Shown here in pieces: positions 1 to 6,085 of a stretch of DNA of 9,756 nt. Where the stretch lies: NCBI GenBank assembly GCA_024224995.1, contig JAAENB010000041.1:1-9756 (forward strand), written 5' to 3'. Below the pieces are notes generated by a model. The model saw only the letters and a program-made list of their open reading frames with translations, was not told where the DNA came from and made no database searches. The stretch's first letter is position 1; the number at the start of each line of letters is the position of its first letter. The DNA comes from a bacterium (GTDB taxonomy: Bacteria > Spirochaetota > UBA4802 > UBA5550). A program made the translations under genes and the position numbers.

Positions 1-165
1 ACGGGCTGGTTTTTCAAGACTCTGTCAACGGGTTCGGTTTTGAGACGTTGCGTGCAACGTCTTTACGGGCCTGGTCCCGGAGGCGCTGCCGAGGTACGGG
101 CTGGGTTTTGAAGACTCTGTCAACGGGTTCGGTTTTGAGACGTTGCGTGCAACGTCTTTACGGGC
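1..165. repeat. Direct repeat of a 70-bp unit carrying a palindrome
   Basis: Bases 1-70 and 96-165 are almost identical 70-bp copies separated by 25 bp. Each contains a perfect inverted repeat with 9-bp arms (AGACGTTGC / GCAACGTCT) around a 2-base centre, at 43-62 and 138-157. A degenerate relative of the same unit closes the window (about 9690-9756), with the palindrome core at 9741-9755. The unit resembles dispersed REP-like intergenic palindromes found in many bacterial genomes. The long minus-strand open frame across this stretch (25-255) is composed of the repeat and is not a credible gene. Confidence 0.85.
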
Positions 166-212
166 TTTTTGCTGCGGTGGTTTTTGTGAGATCTTGTGAA
201 GGGTCTTCCTCT

Positions 213-245
213 TCATAACGTGGGGCTGAAAGCCCCACGTTATGA
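213..245. repeat. Perfect 15-bp hairpin with GAA loop
   Basis: Bases 213-227 pair perfectly with 231-245 around the triloop GAA; the arm begins TCATAACGTGG and ends GGGGCT. No T-tract follows on either strand, so it is more likely a dispersed intergenic palindrome than a terminator. Similar short hairpins with a GAA centre lie at 9647-9661 and near 9556-9571. Confidence 0.7.
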
Positions 246-584
246 GAAACACCATTCATCATGGTTGACTAATTTATAAACGGAGCCTGTTTTTAGAAGA
301 TGTTATCAGCGGTTCTGCTCTGCTGCCCCTTTGGGGGTTAAAACCCCGGGGCTAAAATGGGCCTGTTTTAAACCTCCGTCTTCTTCCATCCATTGCGCAT
401 TGAGCATTTTTTATTTCCCCGGGTCTCTTTTTTTATTCCGAAAAAAGACCGCTTCTCTAAATCATTTTCCGGACTCTACCACAGAGTCGGTCTCTCTCCG
501 GCTACTCTAAACTGACAACTAACAACTGTAAACTTTCCCCAAATCCCGGTACAGATCTGTCCCGGGACAATTTTTTCCCCGGTC
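246..584. other. Non-coding, repeat-derived stretch
   Basis: No credible gene is seen on either strand. The stretch holds a short GGGGTT/AACCCC hairpin (335-348) beside a TTCTGCTCTGCTG segment. An inverted relative of that combination lies at about 9546-9590. A 6-bp GACTCT/AGAGTC hairpin is at 472-488. A 13-bp string, TCCCGGGACAATT (560-572), recurs at 8423-8435. Composition changes to strongly AT-rich just before the promoter at 585. Confidence 0.6.
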
Positions 585-613
585 TTGACAAATTTCGTTT
601 TTTGTATTATATT
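585..613 (+). promoter_or_regulatory. Sigma70-type promoter P1 upstream of the lipoprotein array
   Basis: A perfect -35 box TTGACA (585-590) is followed by a 17-base spacer and TATATT (608-613). Transcription would start near 620, leaving a leader of about 440 bases before the first lipoprotein start at 1064. The match and spacing are close to ideal for a housekeeping sigma factor. Activity is inferred from the match alone. Confidence 0.6.
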
Positions 614-730
614 TAGTTTAAGTTTAATTCTTTTTATCGGTTTGTTTGTTTTTCCCGGGCTTTTTCCTGCTTTTTTTCTAAAAAAATGCTGTTGTTCATT
701 GCTCTAAATTTAACGTTCATTCCGCGAGAC

Positions 731-758
731 TTGACTTTTTAAATTTTTTTATTATATT
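731..758 (+). promoter_or_regulatory. Second sigma70-type promoter P2
   Basis: TTGACT (731-736) is followed after 16 bases by TATATT (753-758). The -35 and following bases (TTGACTTTTTAAA) are the same as those of the promoter-like site upstream of the porin-like gene on the other strand (7832-7837 region), which supports a real promoter. The predicted start near 765 falls at the base of the hairpin at 765-788. Confidence 0.5.
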
Positions 759-764
759 GTTATT

Positions 765-802
765 AACACCGTGCCCCCCACGGGTGTTTTAACTCTTTTT
801 TT
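765..802 (+). terminator. Leader hairpin followed by T-rich tract (possible attenuator)
   Basis: The arms AACACCGTG (765-773) and CACGGGTGTT (779-788) pair with one bulged G around a C5 loop. A T-rich run follows at 794-802. For transcripts from P1 this would lie about 145 bases into the leader and could act as a terminator or attenuator. For P2 it would be a 5'-terminal stabilising hairpin. The T-tract starts 5 bases after the stem, which is loose for a classic intrinsic terminator. Confidence 0.4.
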
Positions 803-922
803 GGGATGTTTCTTTATGACTTCTTTAGCTTTTTAAATTTTTATAAACAATTACACAGAAATACCGGGTTATTTATTTCCGGTGTTAAGTTCCCCTGTTT
901 ACGGTTTTTCAATCCGGTTCTC

Positions 923-967
923 TCACGTTTTTCGTGATCACGTTTTTCATGATCACGTTTTTCGTGA
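923..967 (+). repeat. Three tandem 15-bp self-complementary repeats
   Basis: TCACGTTTTTCGTGA (923-937), TCACGTTTTTCATGA (938-952) and TCACGTTTTTCGTGA (953-967) sit head to tail with no spacer. Each can fold into a small hairpin with a T5 loop. They lie in the leader of the first lipoprotein gene, 97 bases before its start. They could be operators for a dimeric regulator or structured leader RNA. Copy number could change by slippage. Confidence 0.8.
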
Positions 968-1063
968 GTTTGCTTCCCGGGATGGTCCGTGATTTTATCT
1001 ATCTTGTTTTATTACTTCCTTTTGGAAGAAACTATTTCTACATATTATACGGAGGATTTTCCT

Positions 1064-1849
1064 ATGAATAAATTTTTTAACATTTCTTTTAGTTGTCTTT
1101 TGCTTTCCGCAGTGCTTGCTTTTTCCGGGTGTGAATCGGGACTTAAGTCGGAGTCCGACTCTTCGAAACAGGGCGACGATAGAGAGTTTAGTTTTTCTGA
1201 AATGTATAACAATATTAATGATCTTAAATCCAGCCAGGCTACTTTGAATAGTACCGATGCCGGTTTGCAAGCCCAGATTGACGCGCTTTCTTCCGGGCTT
1301 GTTTCCAGGGTCGCGGAGCTGGAAAGTGAGGTTGCTTCCCTGAAAGAGGTTTCCGCTCCTGTTGGGTCTATTCAGGCGTGGGATAAAAATCTTGCTGGGA
1401 CTCCTGAGATTCCTGCGGGGTGGGTTGAGTGTGATGGACAGGTTGTTAGTGACGCTGGGAGTGTCTACGATGGGTTGGCTGTGCCCGATCTTAATAGCGG
1501 GGGGAGGTTTCTGCGTGGTGGAGCTGTTTCCGGAAATTGGCAGGATGATGCTACTGCGGTTAATGGATTGGGGATTGGTTCTGAGGGAGCTCATAGTCAT
1601 ACTTCACAAACACGAATTTGGCATCGTTGTAATACTGATGCTCTAGATAATAATTATTGTCCAAATATAAAAATCACAGGGAGCTATAGGGGTGATTTAT
1701 ATTACTTTCCTAATGAGATGAGCTATGGAGGATATACTGACTTCAATATAACAACAAGCTCCGCCGGTTCTCATTCCCACTCCCTTACGGGAGATACTGA
1801 AACCCGGCCTACCAACATGTCCGTTGTCTGGATCATGAGGATTAAATAA
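1064..1849 (+). CDS. Surface lipoprotein 1 with coiled-coil stalk and phage tail-collar / HxH fibre-tip domain
   Basis: The protein is 261 aa. The ATG at 1064 is chosen over the upstream in-frame codon at 989 because GGAGG (1051-1055) precedes it and it begins the signal peptide. Residues 1-22 form a lipoprotein signal ending in FSG, with Cys23 as the lipidated residue. A Ser/Asp-rich linker, the motif FSFSEMY (42-48) and a predicted coiled coil (about 49-97) follow. Residues 98-155 carry tail-collar hallmarks: APVGSIQAW, PAGWVECDGQ, VPDLN and GRFLRGG. HxH motifs at 177-179 and 237-239 enclose a divergent loop with Cys189 and Cys199. The end, ETRPTNMSVVWIMRIK, is typical of collar-type fibre proteins. 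In phage T4 gp37, comparable HxH motifs bind iron in a trimeric needle. Inference: a trimeric surface-displayed receptor-binding fibre. Its ligand is unknown. Confidence 0.85.
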   Translation: MNKFFNISFSCLLLSAVLAFSGCESGLKSESDSSKQGDDREFSFSEMYNNINDLKSSQATLNSTDAGLQAQIDALSSGLVSRVAELESEVASLKEVSAPVGSIQAWDKNLAGTPEIPAGWVECDGQVVSDAGSVYDGLAVPDLNSGGRFLRGGAVSGNWQDDATAVNGLGIGSEGAHSHTSQTRIWHRCNTDALDNNYCPNIKITGSYRGDLYYFPNEMSYGGYTDFNITTSSAGSHSHSLTGDTETRPTNMSVVWIMRIK

Positions 1850-2172
1850 GCAGGGGTTTTGCTCCTTCGTCCGCCCCCTGATCCCCCGGAGGGGGCACGT
1901 GGAAGGAGTATTTTTCCTTACAGGGGCTTTAAAATTAATGGTTCTTTTGGCTTTGTTTTTACGGGAATTTTCGTTAAAAAACAGTCAAATAAGAACCTTC
2001 AGTGTATCTGTCTGCATGTTTTGAAACAGACTCTTCCTACGTGCCCCCTTTGGGGGATCAGGGGGGCAGACAGATAAAGACACTTTTTTCAATTTAGAGA
2101 TCAGGACTATGTCTTGAACTCTTGTGCTGAGCGAAGCCGAAGCATTAAACTATTTTAAATGGAGTACACATT
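1850..2172 (+). repeat. Structured intergenic cassette, copy A
   Basis: This 323-bp spacer is homologous end to end with 2962-3311. It starts right after the stop with GCAGGGG, as follows all four genes. An inverted pair (1869-1905 with 2033-2071) encloses an imperfect long hairpin closed by GGTTCTT/AAGAACC (1940-1946, 1991-1997). A competing perfect 11-bp stem, TATCTGTCTGC (2005-2015) with GCAGACAGATA (2066-2076), is followed by CTTTTTTC (2081-2088), so it may terminate or attenuate transcription. The 3' part carries an inverted copy of the dispersed GCTTCGGC..GCTCAGC repeat (2126-2143) and the ribosome binding site of the next gene. No protein is credible here, although short frames exist. 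Confidence 0.75.
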
Positions 2173-2961
2173 ATGAAACAATTTTTTTATTTTTACATTC
2201 TATCTCTTTTCCTCGTTGCGTCTTTTGCCTTTTCAGGTTGTGAAGCAGGGCTTAATAGTTCCGATAGCTCTTCGGAGAAAACTGAGATTGATGAGTTTAG
2301 TTTTTCTGAGATGTATAAGAACATTAGAGAGCTTAAAATTACTGTTGCCGATTTGCAAAGCCAGATTACTGATTCCAGCTCAAGGGAAGTTGTTCTTCAG
2401 AATAATATTTCTACCCTGCAAAATGAGATTACTTCTCTGAAAGAGGTTTCCGCTCCTGTTGGGTCTATTCAGGCGTGGGATAAAAATCTTGCAGGGACTC
2501 CCGATATTCCCGCGGGATGGGTAGAGTGTAATGGGCAGGTTGTTAGTGACGCGGAGAGTGTTTATAATGGCGTGGCTGTGCCGGATCTTAATAGCGAGGG
2601 AAGGTTCCTTCGTGGTGGAAGCTCATCGGGGAATTGGGAGGAGGATGCTACTGCGGTTAATGGGTTGAGTGTGAATAAGAATGGGGATCATAACCACACT
2701 TCTGAAACAACTATATATAATAATTGTAGGGAAGACAATGATTCGAATTCTTCTTGCAATAGAGGAAGTTTTTTTAATAATAATTATTTTGTTGATAACT
2801 TCAATGTTGTAACAACTATAAATCATTATTACACTTATAGCACATACAAGAATTTTAAAATCACTTCTAATTCCACAGGCTCTCACTCCCACTCCCTTTC
2901 GGGAGACTCCGAAACCCGGCCAACCAACATGTCCGTTGTCTGGATCATGAGGATTAAATAA
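2173..2961 (+). CDS. Surface lipoprotein 2 with coiled-coil stalk and phage tail-collar / HxH fibre-tip domain
   Basis: The protein is 262 aa and starts 8 bases after GGAG (2161-2164). It has a lipoprotein signal with Cys23 (FSGCEAG), a Ser-rich linker, FSFSEMY (42-48) and a coiled coil to about 93. The collar segment (94-149) has APVGSIQAW, PAGWVECNGQ, VPDLN and GRFLRGG. HxH motifs are H173-N-H175 and H238-S-H240. The loop between them, about 60 residues, is rich in Asn, Tyr, Ser and Thr. It has two cysteines (185, 195) placed like those of the first paralogue but is otherwise very different. The last 16 residues are identical to those of the first protein. It is probably an outer-membrane lipoprotein displaying a trimeric fibre. 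Ligand and function are unknown. Confidence 0.85.
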   Translation: MKQFFYFYILSLFLVASFAFSGCEAGLNSSDSSSEKTEIDEFSFSEMYKNIRELKITVADLQSQITDSSSREVVLQNNISTLQNEITSLKEVSAPVGSIQAWDKNLAGTPDIPAGWVECNGQVVSDAESVYNGVAVPDLNSEGRFLRGGSSSGNWEEDATAVNGLSVNKNGDHNHTSETTIYNNCREDNDSNSSCNRGSFFNNNYFVDNFNVVTTINHYYTYSTYKNFKITSNSTGSHSHSLSGDSETRPTNMSVVWIMRIK

Positions 2962-3311
2962 GCAGGGGCTTTGTTCCTTCGTCTGCCCCCTGATCCCCTC
3001 GCAGGGGTCGCACCCCCGGAGGGGCACGTAGAAGGAGTATTTTTTGTTACAGGGGGTTTAAAATGAATGGTTCTTTTGGCTTTGTTTGTACGGCAATTTC
3101 CGTAAAAACACAGTCAAACAAGAACCTTCAGTGAATCTGTCTGTATGTTTTAAACAGACTCTTCCTTCGTGCCCCCTCCGGGGGATCAGGGGGGGGGCAG
3201 ACAGATAAAGACACTTTTTTCAATTAAGAGATCAGGGCTATGTCTTGAACTCTTGTGCTGAGCGAAGCCGAAGCATTAAACTTTAAACTATTATTAAATG
3301 GAGTACACATT
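2962..3311 (+). repeat. Structured intergenic cassette, copy B
   Basis: This is a second full-length copy of the cassette at 1850-2172. It is longer mainly through an insertion in the left inverted arm (about 2998-3015). The outer arms (2981-3035 and 3162-3201), the inner hairpin closed by GGTTCTT (3069-3075) and AAGAACC (3120-3126), and the ATCTGTCTG/CAGACAGAT stem are all kept. The apex of the inner hairpin here is a perfect TACGG/CCGTA pair, so pairing survives where the sequence differs from copy A. The T6 run, the inverted dispersed repeat (3257-3274) and the GGAGTACACATT leader are also conserved. Confidence 0.75.
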
Positions 3312-4055
3312 ATGAAACGATTATTTAACTTTTACATTTTCTCTCTCATCCTTATTCCGGTTCTGGCCTTTTCGGGCTGTGAAGCAGGGCTTAATAGTTC
3401 CGGTGACTCTTCAAAGAAGAGTGATAATGATGACTATAGCTTTTCCGAGATGTATTATAACATTAAGGAGCTTAAAACTACTGTTGCCAGTCTGCAAACC
3501 CAGATCACCGCGTCAAATAGCGAGATTGAATCTTTGAGAAAAATTATTGCTCCAGTGGGGTCTATTCAGGCATGGCATAAAACCCTGGATGAGTCTCTTG
3601 AGATTCCCGCAGGGTGGGTTGAGTGTAATGGGCAGGTGGTTAATGATACGGAGAGTGATTATGACGGGTTGACTGTGCCCGATCTTAATGGTGAAGGCAG
3701 GTTTCTTCGTGGAGGGGCTGTTTCCGGGGAGCTTGAGGAGGATGCTACTGCTGTTAATGGGTTGGGGGCGGACTCTGGCGGGAGTCATGCTCATTCCATA
3801 ACGGAGTATTATCAAATTCCTTTACATGGTACTTCTACTTATAATCCAGGTAGTGGAGATGAAGGTTCATCCGGGGGAACAACTACAACTCCTTCCGGGA
3901 ATCAAAGTGGTCTTGCTTACACGAATATTGGTGATCAAGGTCTTTACTATACAATGACAACAAATACAACCGGTTCTCACTCTCATTCCCTTACGGGAGA
4001 TACCGAAACCCGGCCGTCCAATATGTCCGTTGTCTGGATCATGAGGATCAAATAA
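3312..4055 (+). CDS. Surface lipoprotein 3 with short coiled-coil stalk and phage tail-collar / HxH fibre-tip domain
   Basis: The protein is 247 aa. The start at 3312 follows GGAG (3300-3303) and begins the signal peptide. An in-frame GTG at 3255 would add 19 residues encoded by the intergenic repeat and is rejected. Features are a lipoprotein signal with Cys23, the motif YSFSEMY (42-48), and the shortest stalk of the four (motif Tyr48 to APVG Ala80). The collar segment is about 80-135. HxH motifs are H159-A-H161 and H223-S-H225. The loop is Gly/Ser/Thr/Tyr-rich and lacks cysteines. From the stalk end to the stop it is nearly identical to the next gene, except for a short patch in the loop (bases 3834-3888). 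The pair looks like a recent duplication with focused tip divergence. Confidence 0.85.
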   Translation: MKRLFNFYIFSLILIPVLAFSGCEAGLNSSGDSSKKSDNDDYSFSEMYYNIKELKTTVASLQTQITASNSEIESLRKIIAPVGSIQAWHKTLDESLEIPAGWVECNGQVVNDTESDYDGLTVPDLNGEGRFLRGGAVSGELEEDATAVNGLGADSGGSHAHSITEYYQIPLHGTSTYNPGSGDEGSSGGTTTTPSGNQSGLAYTNIGDQGLYYTMTTNTTGSHSHSLTGDTETRPSNMSVVWIMRIK

Positions 4056-4296
4056 GCAGGGGTTTTGTTCCTGCTCTGTCCGGAGTTGGGTCCGTTTTGT
4101 CGCAGGCGCGAAGTCCGTGACTTCGCTTTCATATATCAGGAAGGGGTTTTCCTTTTGACATGGAGTCCGGGGAAAACGGGTGAATAGAATCCTTTAGTGT
4201 CTATTTACCATGTTTCAAACAGACTCTTCCTACGTGCCCCTTGGGCGATCAGGGGGCGGGTAGAGACTTTAAACTATTTTAAATGGAGTACACACT
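4056..4296 (+). repeat. Degraded or replaced intergenic cassette, copy C
   Basis: Only parts of the cassette remain: GCAGGGGTTTTG after the stop, the right inverted arm (AAACAGACTCTTCCTACGTG, about 4217-4236, then a GATCAGGGGGCGGG segment), and the final TTAAATGGAGTACACACT leader. The left arm, inner hairpin, T6 run and dispersed repeat are absent. The first 40 bases instead match the sequence after the fourth gene (GCTCTGTCCGGAGTT in both), which fits a duplication that made genes 3 and 4. A TTGACA-like string at 4157 has no well-placed -10 box. Confidence 0.65.
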
Positions 4297-5061
4297 ATGA
4301 AACGATTATTTAACCTTTACATTTTCTCTCTCATCCTTATTCCGGCTCTGGCCTTTTCGGGCTGTGAAGCAGGGCTTACAAATAGTTCCGATAGTTCTTC
4401 GGAAAAGAGTGAGATTGATAAGTTTAGTTTTTCTGAGATGTATTATAACATTAAAGAACTAAAGATTACTGTTGCCAGTCTGCAAACCCAGATTACTGCC
4501 TCTTCTGTGAAGGAAGCAGAACTTCAGAGCGAGATTGATACTTTAAAAAAAGTTGTCGCTCCTGTGGGGTCTATTCAGGCATGGCATAAAACCCTGGATG
4601 AGTCTCTTGAGATTCCCGCGGGGTGGGTTGAGTGTAATGGGCAGGTGGTTAATGATACGGAGAGTGATTATGACGGGTTGACTGTGCCCGATCTTAATGG
4701 TGAAGGCAGGTTTCTTCGCGGAGGGGCTGTTTCCGGGGAGCTTGAGGAGGATGCTACTGCTGTTAATGGGTTGGGTGCGGACTCTGGCGGGAGTCATGCT
4801 CATTCTATAACGGAGTATTATCAAATTCCTTTGCATGGTACTTATTCTTTTACATATAGAAGCGGTGAAGAAGGAAATCCGGGATCAACGACAACTCCTT
4901 CCGGGAATAAAAATGGTCTTGCTTACACGAATATTGGTGATCAAGGTCTTTACTATACAATGACAACAAATACAACCGGTTCTCACTCTCATTCCCTTAC
5001 GGGAGATACCGAAACCCGGCCGTCCAATATGTCCGTTGTTTGGATAATAAGGATTAAATAA
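4297..5061 (+). CDS. Surface lipoprotein 4 with coiled-coil stalk and phage tail-collar / HxH fibre-tip domain
   Basis: The protein is 254 aa with GGAG at 4285-4288. It has a lipoprotein signal with Cys23, FSFSEMY (43-49), a coiled coil to about 87, and a collar segment from 88 to about 143 (APVGSIQAW, PAGWVECNGQ, VPDLN, GRFLRGG). HxH motifs are H167-A-H169 and H230-S-H232, and the end is ETRPSNMSVVWIIRIK. It is the closest paralogue of gene 3. The stalk is exactly seven residues longer and the loop patch (bases 4843-4895) differs in sequence and length, while both flanks are almost unchanged. It is the last gene of the array, followed by a terminator. Role inferred as for the others: surface-anchored fibre tip with unknown ligand. 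Confidence 0.85.
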   Translation: MKRLFNLYIFSLILIPALAFSGCEAGLTNSSDSSSEKSEIDKFSFSEMYYNIKELKITVASLQTQITASSVKEAELQSEIDTLKKVVAPVGSIQAWHKTLDESLEIPAGWVECNGQVVNDTESDYDGLTVPDLNGEGRFLRGGAVSGELEEDATAVNGLGADSGGSHAHSITEYYQIPLHGTYSFTYRSGEEGNPGSTTTPSGNKNGLAYTNIGDQGLYYTMTTNTTGSHSHSLTGDTETRPSNMSVVWIIRIK

Positions 5062-5156
5062 GCAGGGGTTTTATTCCGGCTCTGTCCGGAGTTAGCTTCT
5101 TTTGGGGAAGAGGTACTTTTGCCCAGTTGAGTTCTTCTCCTTATACTTTCTATACT

Positions 5157-5200
5157 AAAAAAAGAAAGAGAACATTCTATTGCTCTCTTTCTCTTTTTTT
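5157..5200. terminator. Bidirectional terminator between convergent lipoprotein genes
   Basis: The arm AGAAAGAGAAC (5163-5173) pairs with GCTCTCTTTCT (5182-5192) with one mismatch around an 8-base loop. A-run (5157-5162) and T-run (5194-5200) flanks extend the stem and give a U-tract on either strand. It lies between the end of the + strand array (5061) and the end of the - strand gene (5321), where a shared terminator is expected. The stem is AT-rich, so efficiency is uncertain. Confidence 0.65.
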
Positions 5201-5320
5201 ATATTTAGAGCATTTTTAATCTTTCGAAATAAAGTACTAATTTAAAAACTTTTCAACCAGATTCCTTTAAAATATCCTATAATGTAAGGATTATAAGGTT
5301 GCTCATAATAATTAGTTCTA

Positions 5321-6085
5321 CTATTGATATTGTTTTTCAATAAAAAATCCAAAATAACCATTCAAGACTTCATTCGAACATCCTCCAATAATATAACCAT
5401 AATTTCCACTTATAGAATTAAGCATTCCTGTAACAATTCCACTAGAACCTGAATAATTATTCTCCGTACCAAGCACAATGTTGTGAGAGCCAGTACGAGT
5501 ATTATCACGGAAAGTACAAACATATTTTTTCTCCCCATTATATGTCATCCATTCGCAAACATCATGCCCCCCCGGACGAACTTCATTATACCCAATAACC
5601 AGGTTTCCAAGACCATTAACACTTAGAGTAGAGTTTGTTCCATTGACAATATTCACATTCATCCCACTAAAAACCAGGTTATTCCCATTCCTGGTTACTC
5701 CCTGGAAAGTCGCAGAAATAGTATCAATATCATCCTGCAAACCGCTTACCGAATCTCCCTGGCTGTTAAGCGCAACAGTATGGCTCAGGACTGTGCCTTC
5801 AAGACTGGTTAGTGATTCCGATTGACCGGATAAGGCGTCTTGCAATTGGGCTATTGTTTTAGCTTGTTCATCTATTGTGTTTAACTGTTCACTGATAGTG
5901 TTTTCCATAGTCGTAAATTTCGTATCCAGTGCAGATATTTTTTCGTACATATCGGAAAAACTGAATTTTCCTGTTGTACTTTCATTGCTGTTTTTCCCCG
6001 AATCCATCCCTGCTTCACAGCCAAATATGGTTGTTGCCATAATAACAAATAGAAAAATCATAATTCTGTTAGTAAATATTTTCAT
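5321..6085 (-). CDS. Lipoprotein 5 with the same N-terminal module, long coiled coil and YadA-like head
   Basis: The protein is 254 aa. The start is 5 bases after GGAGG on the minus strand. The lipoprotein signal ends IFG with Cys23, followed by CEAG, a Ser/Asn linker and FSFSDMY (41-47), matching the four + strand paralogues. A long coiled coil (about 48-128) follows. The C-terminal half has no collar or HxH motifs. It has repeat-like strands, VNGLGNLVIGYNE (157-169), GSHNIVLGTENNYSGSSGIV (199-218) and NSISGNYGYIIGGCSNEVLN (223-242). These resemble the short beta-roll repeats of YadA-like trimeric adhesin heads (family assignment by eye). The head ends after few repeats, with an unusual FFIEKQYQ tail, so it may be truncated. 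It is probably a trimeric surface adhesin with its own promoter. Confidence 0.8.
   Translation of the reverse strand: MKIFTNRIMIFLFVIMATTIFGCEAGMDSGKNSNESTTGKFSFSDMYEKISALDTKFTTMENTISEQLNTIDEQAKTIAQLQDALSGQSESLTSLEGTVLSHTVALNSQGDSVSGLQDDIDTISATFQGVTRNGNNLVFSGMNVNIVNGTNSTLSVNGLGNLVIGYNEVRPGGHDVCEWMTYNGEKKYVCTFRDNTRTGSHNIVLGTENNYSGSSGIVTGMLNSISGNYGYIIGGCSNEVLNGYFGFFIEKQYQ

Noticed and set aside
25..255. Minus-strand open reading frame of 76 codons
   Set aside because: It consists of the two 70-bp repeats and a hairpin, with no ribosome binding site and no recognisable protein features.
1859..2077. Short + strand open frame between genes 1 and 2
   Set aside because: It is made of the inverted-repeat arms of the intergenic cassette and has no ribosome binding site. 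The equivalent frame is not kept in the second copy.
1592..2880. Diversity-generating retroelement target (Asn/Tyr/Ser-rich variable loops in lipoproteins 1 and 2)
   Set aside because: There is no reverse transcriptase, accessory gene or template repeat in the window. The loops also differ in length, and differences are not confined to adenine positions. A distant template outside the window cannot be excluded.
4157..4185. Promoter before lipoprotein 4 (TTGACA at 4157)
   Set aside because: The -35 string is perfect, but no acceptable -10 box lies 16-18 bases downstream.
1064..5061. Prophage tail module
   Set aside because: Collar motifs alone suggest phage tail genes, but every copy has a lipobox signal peptide and no other phage gene is present.
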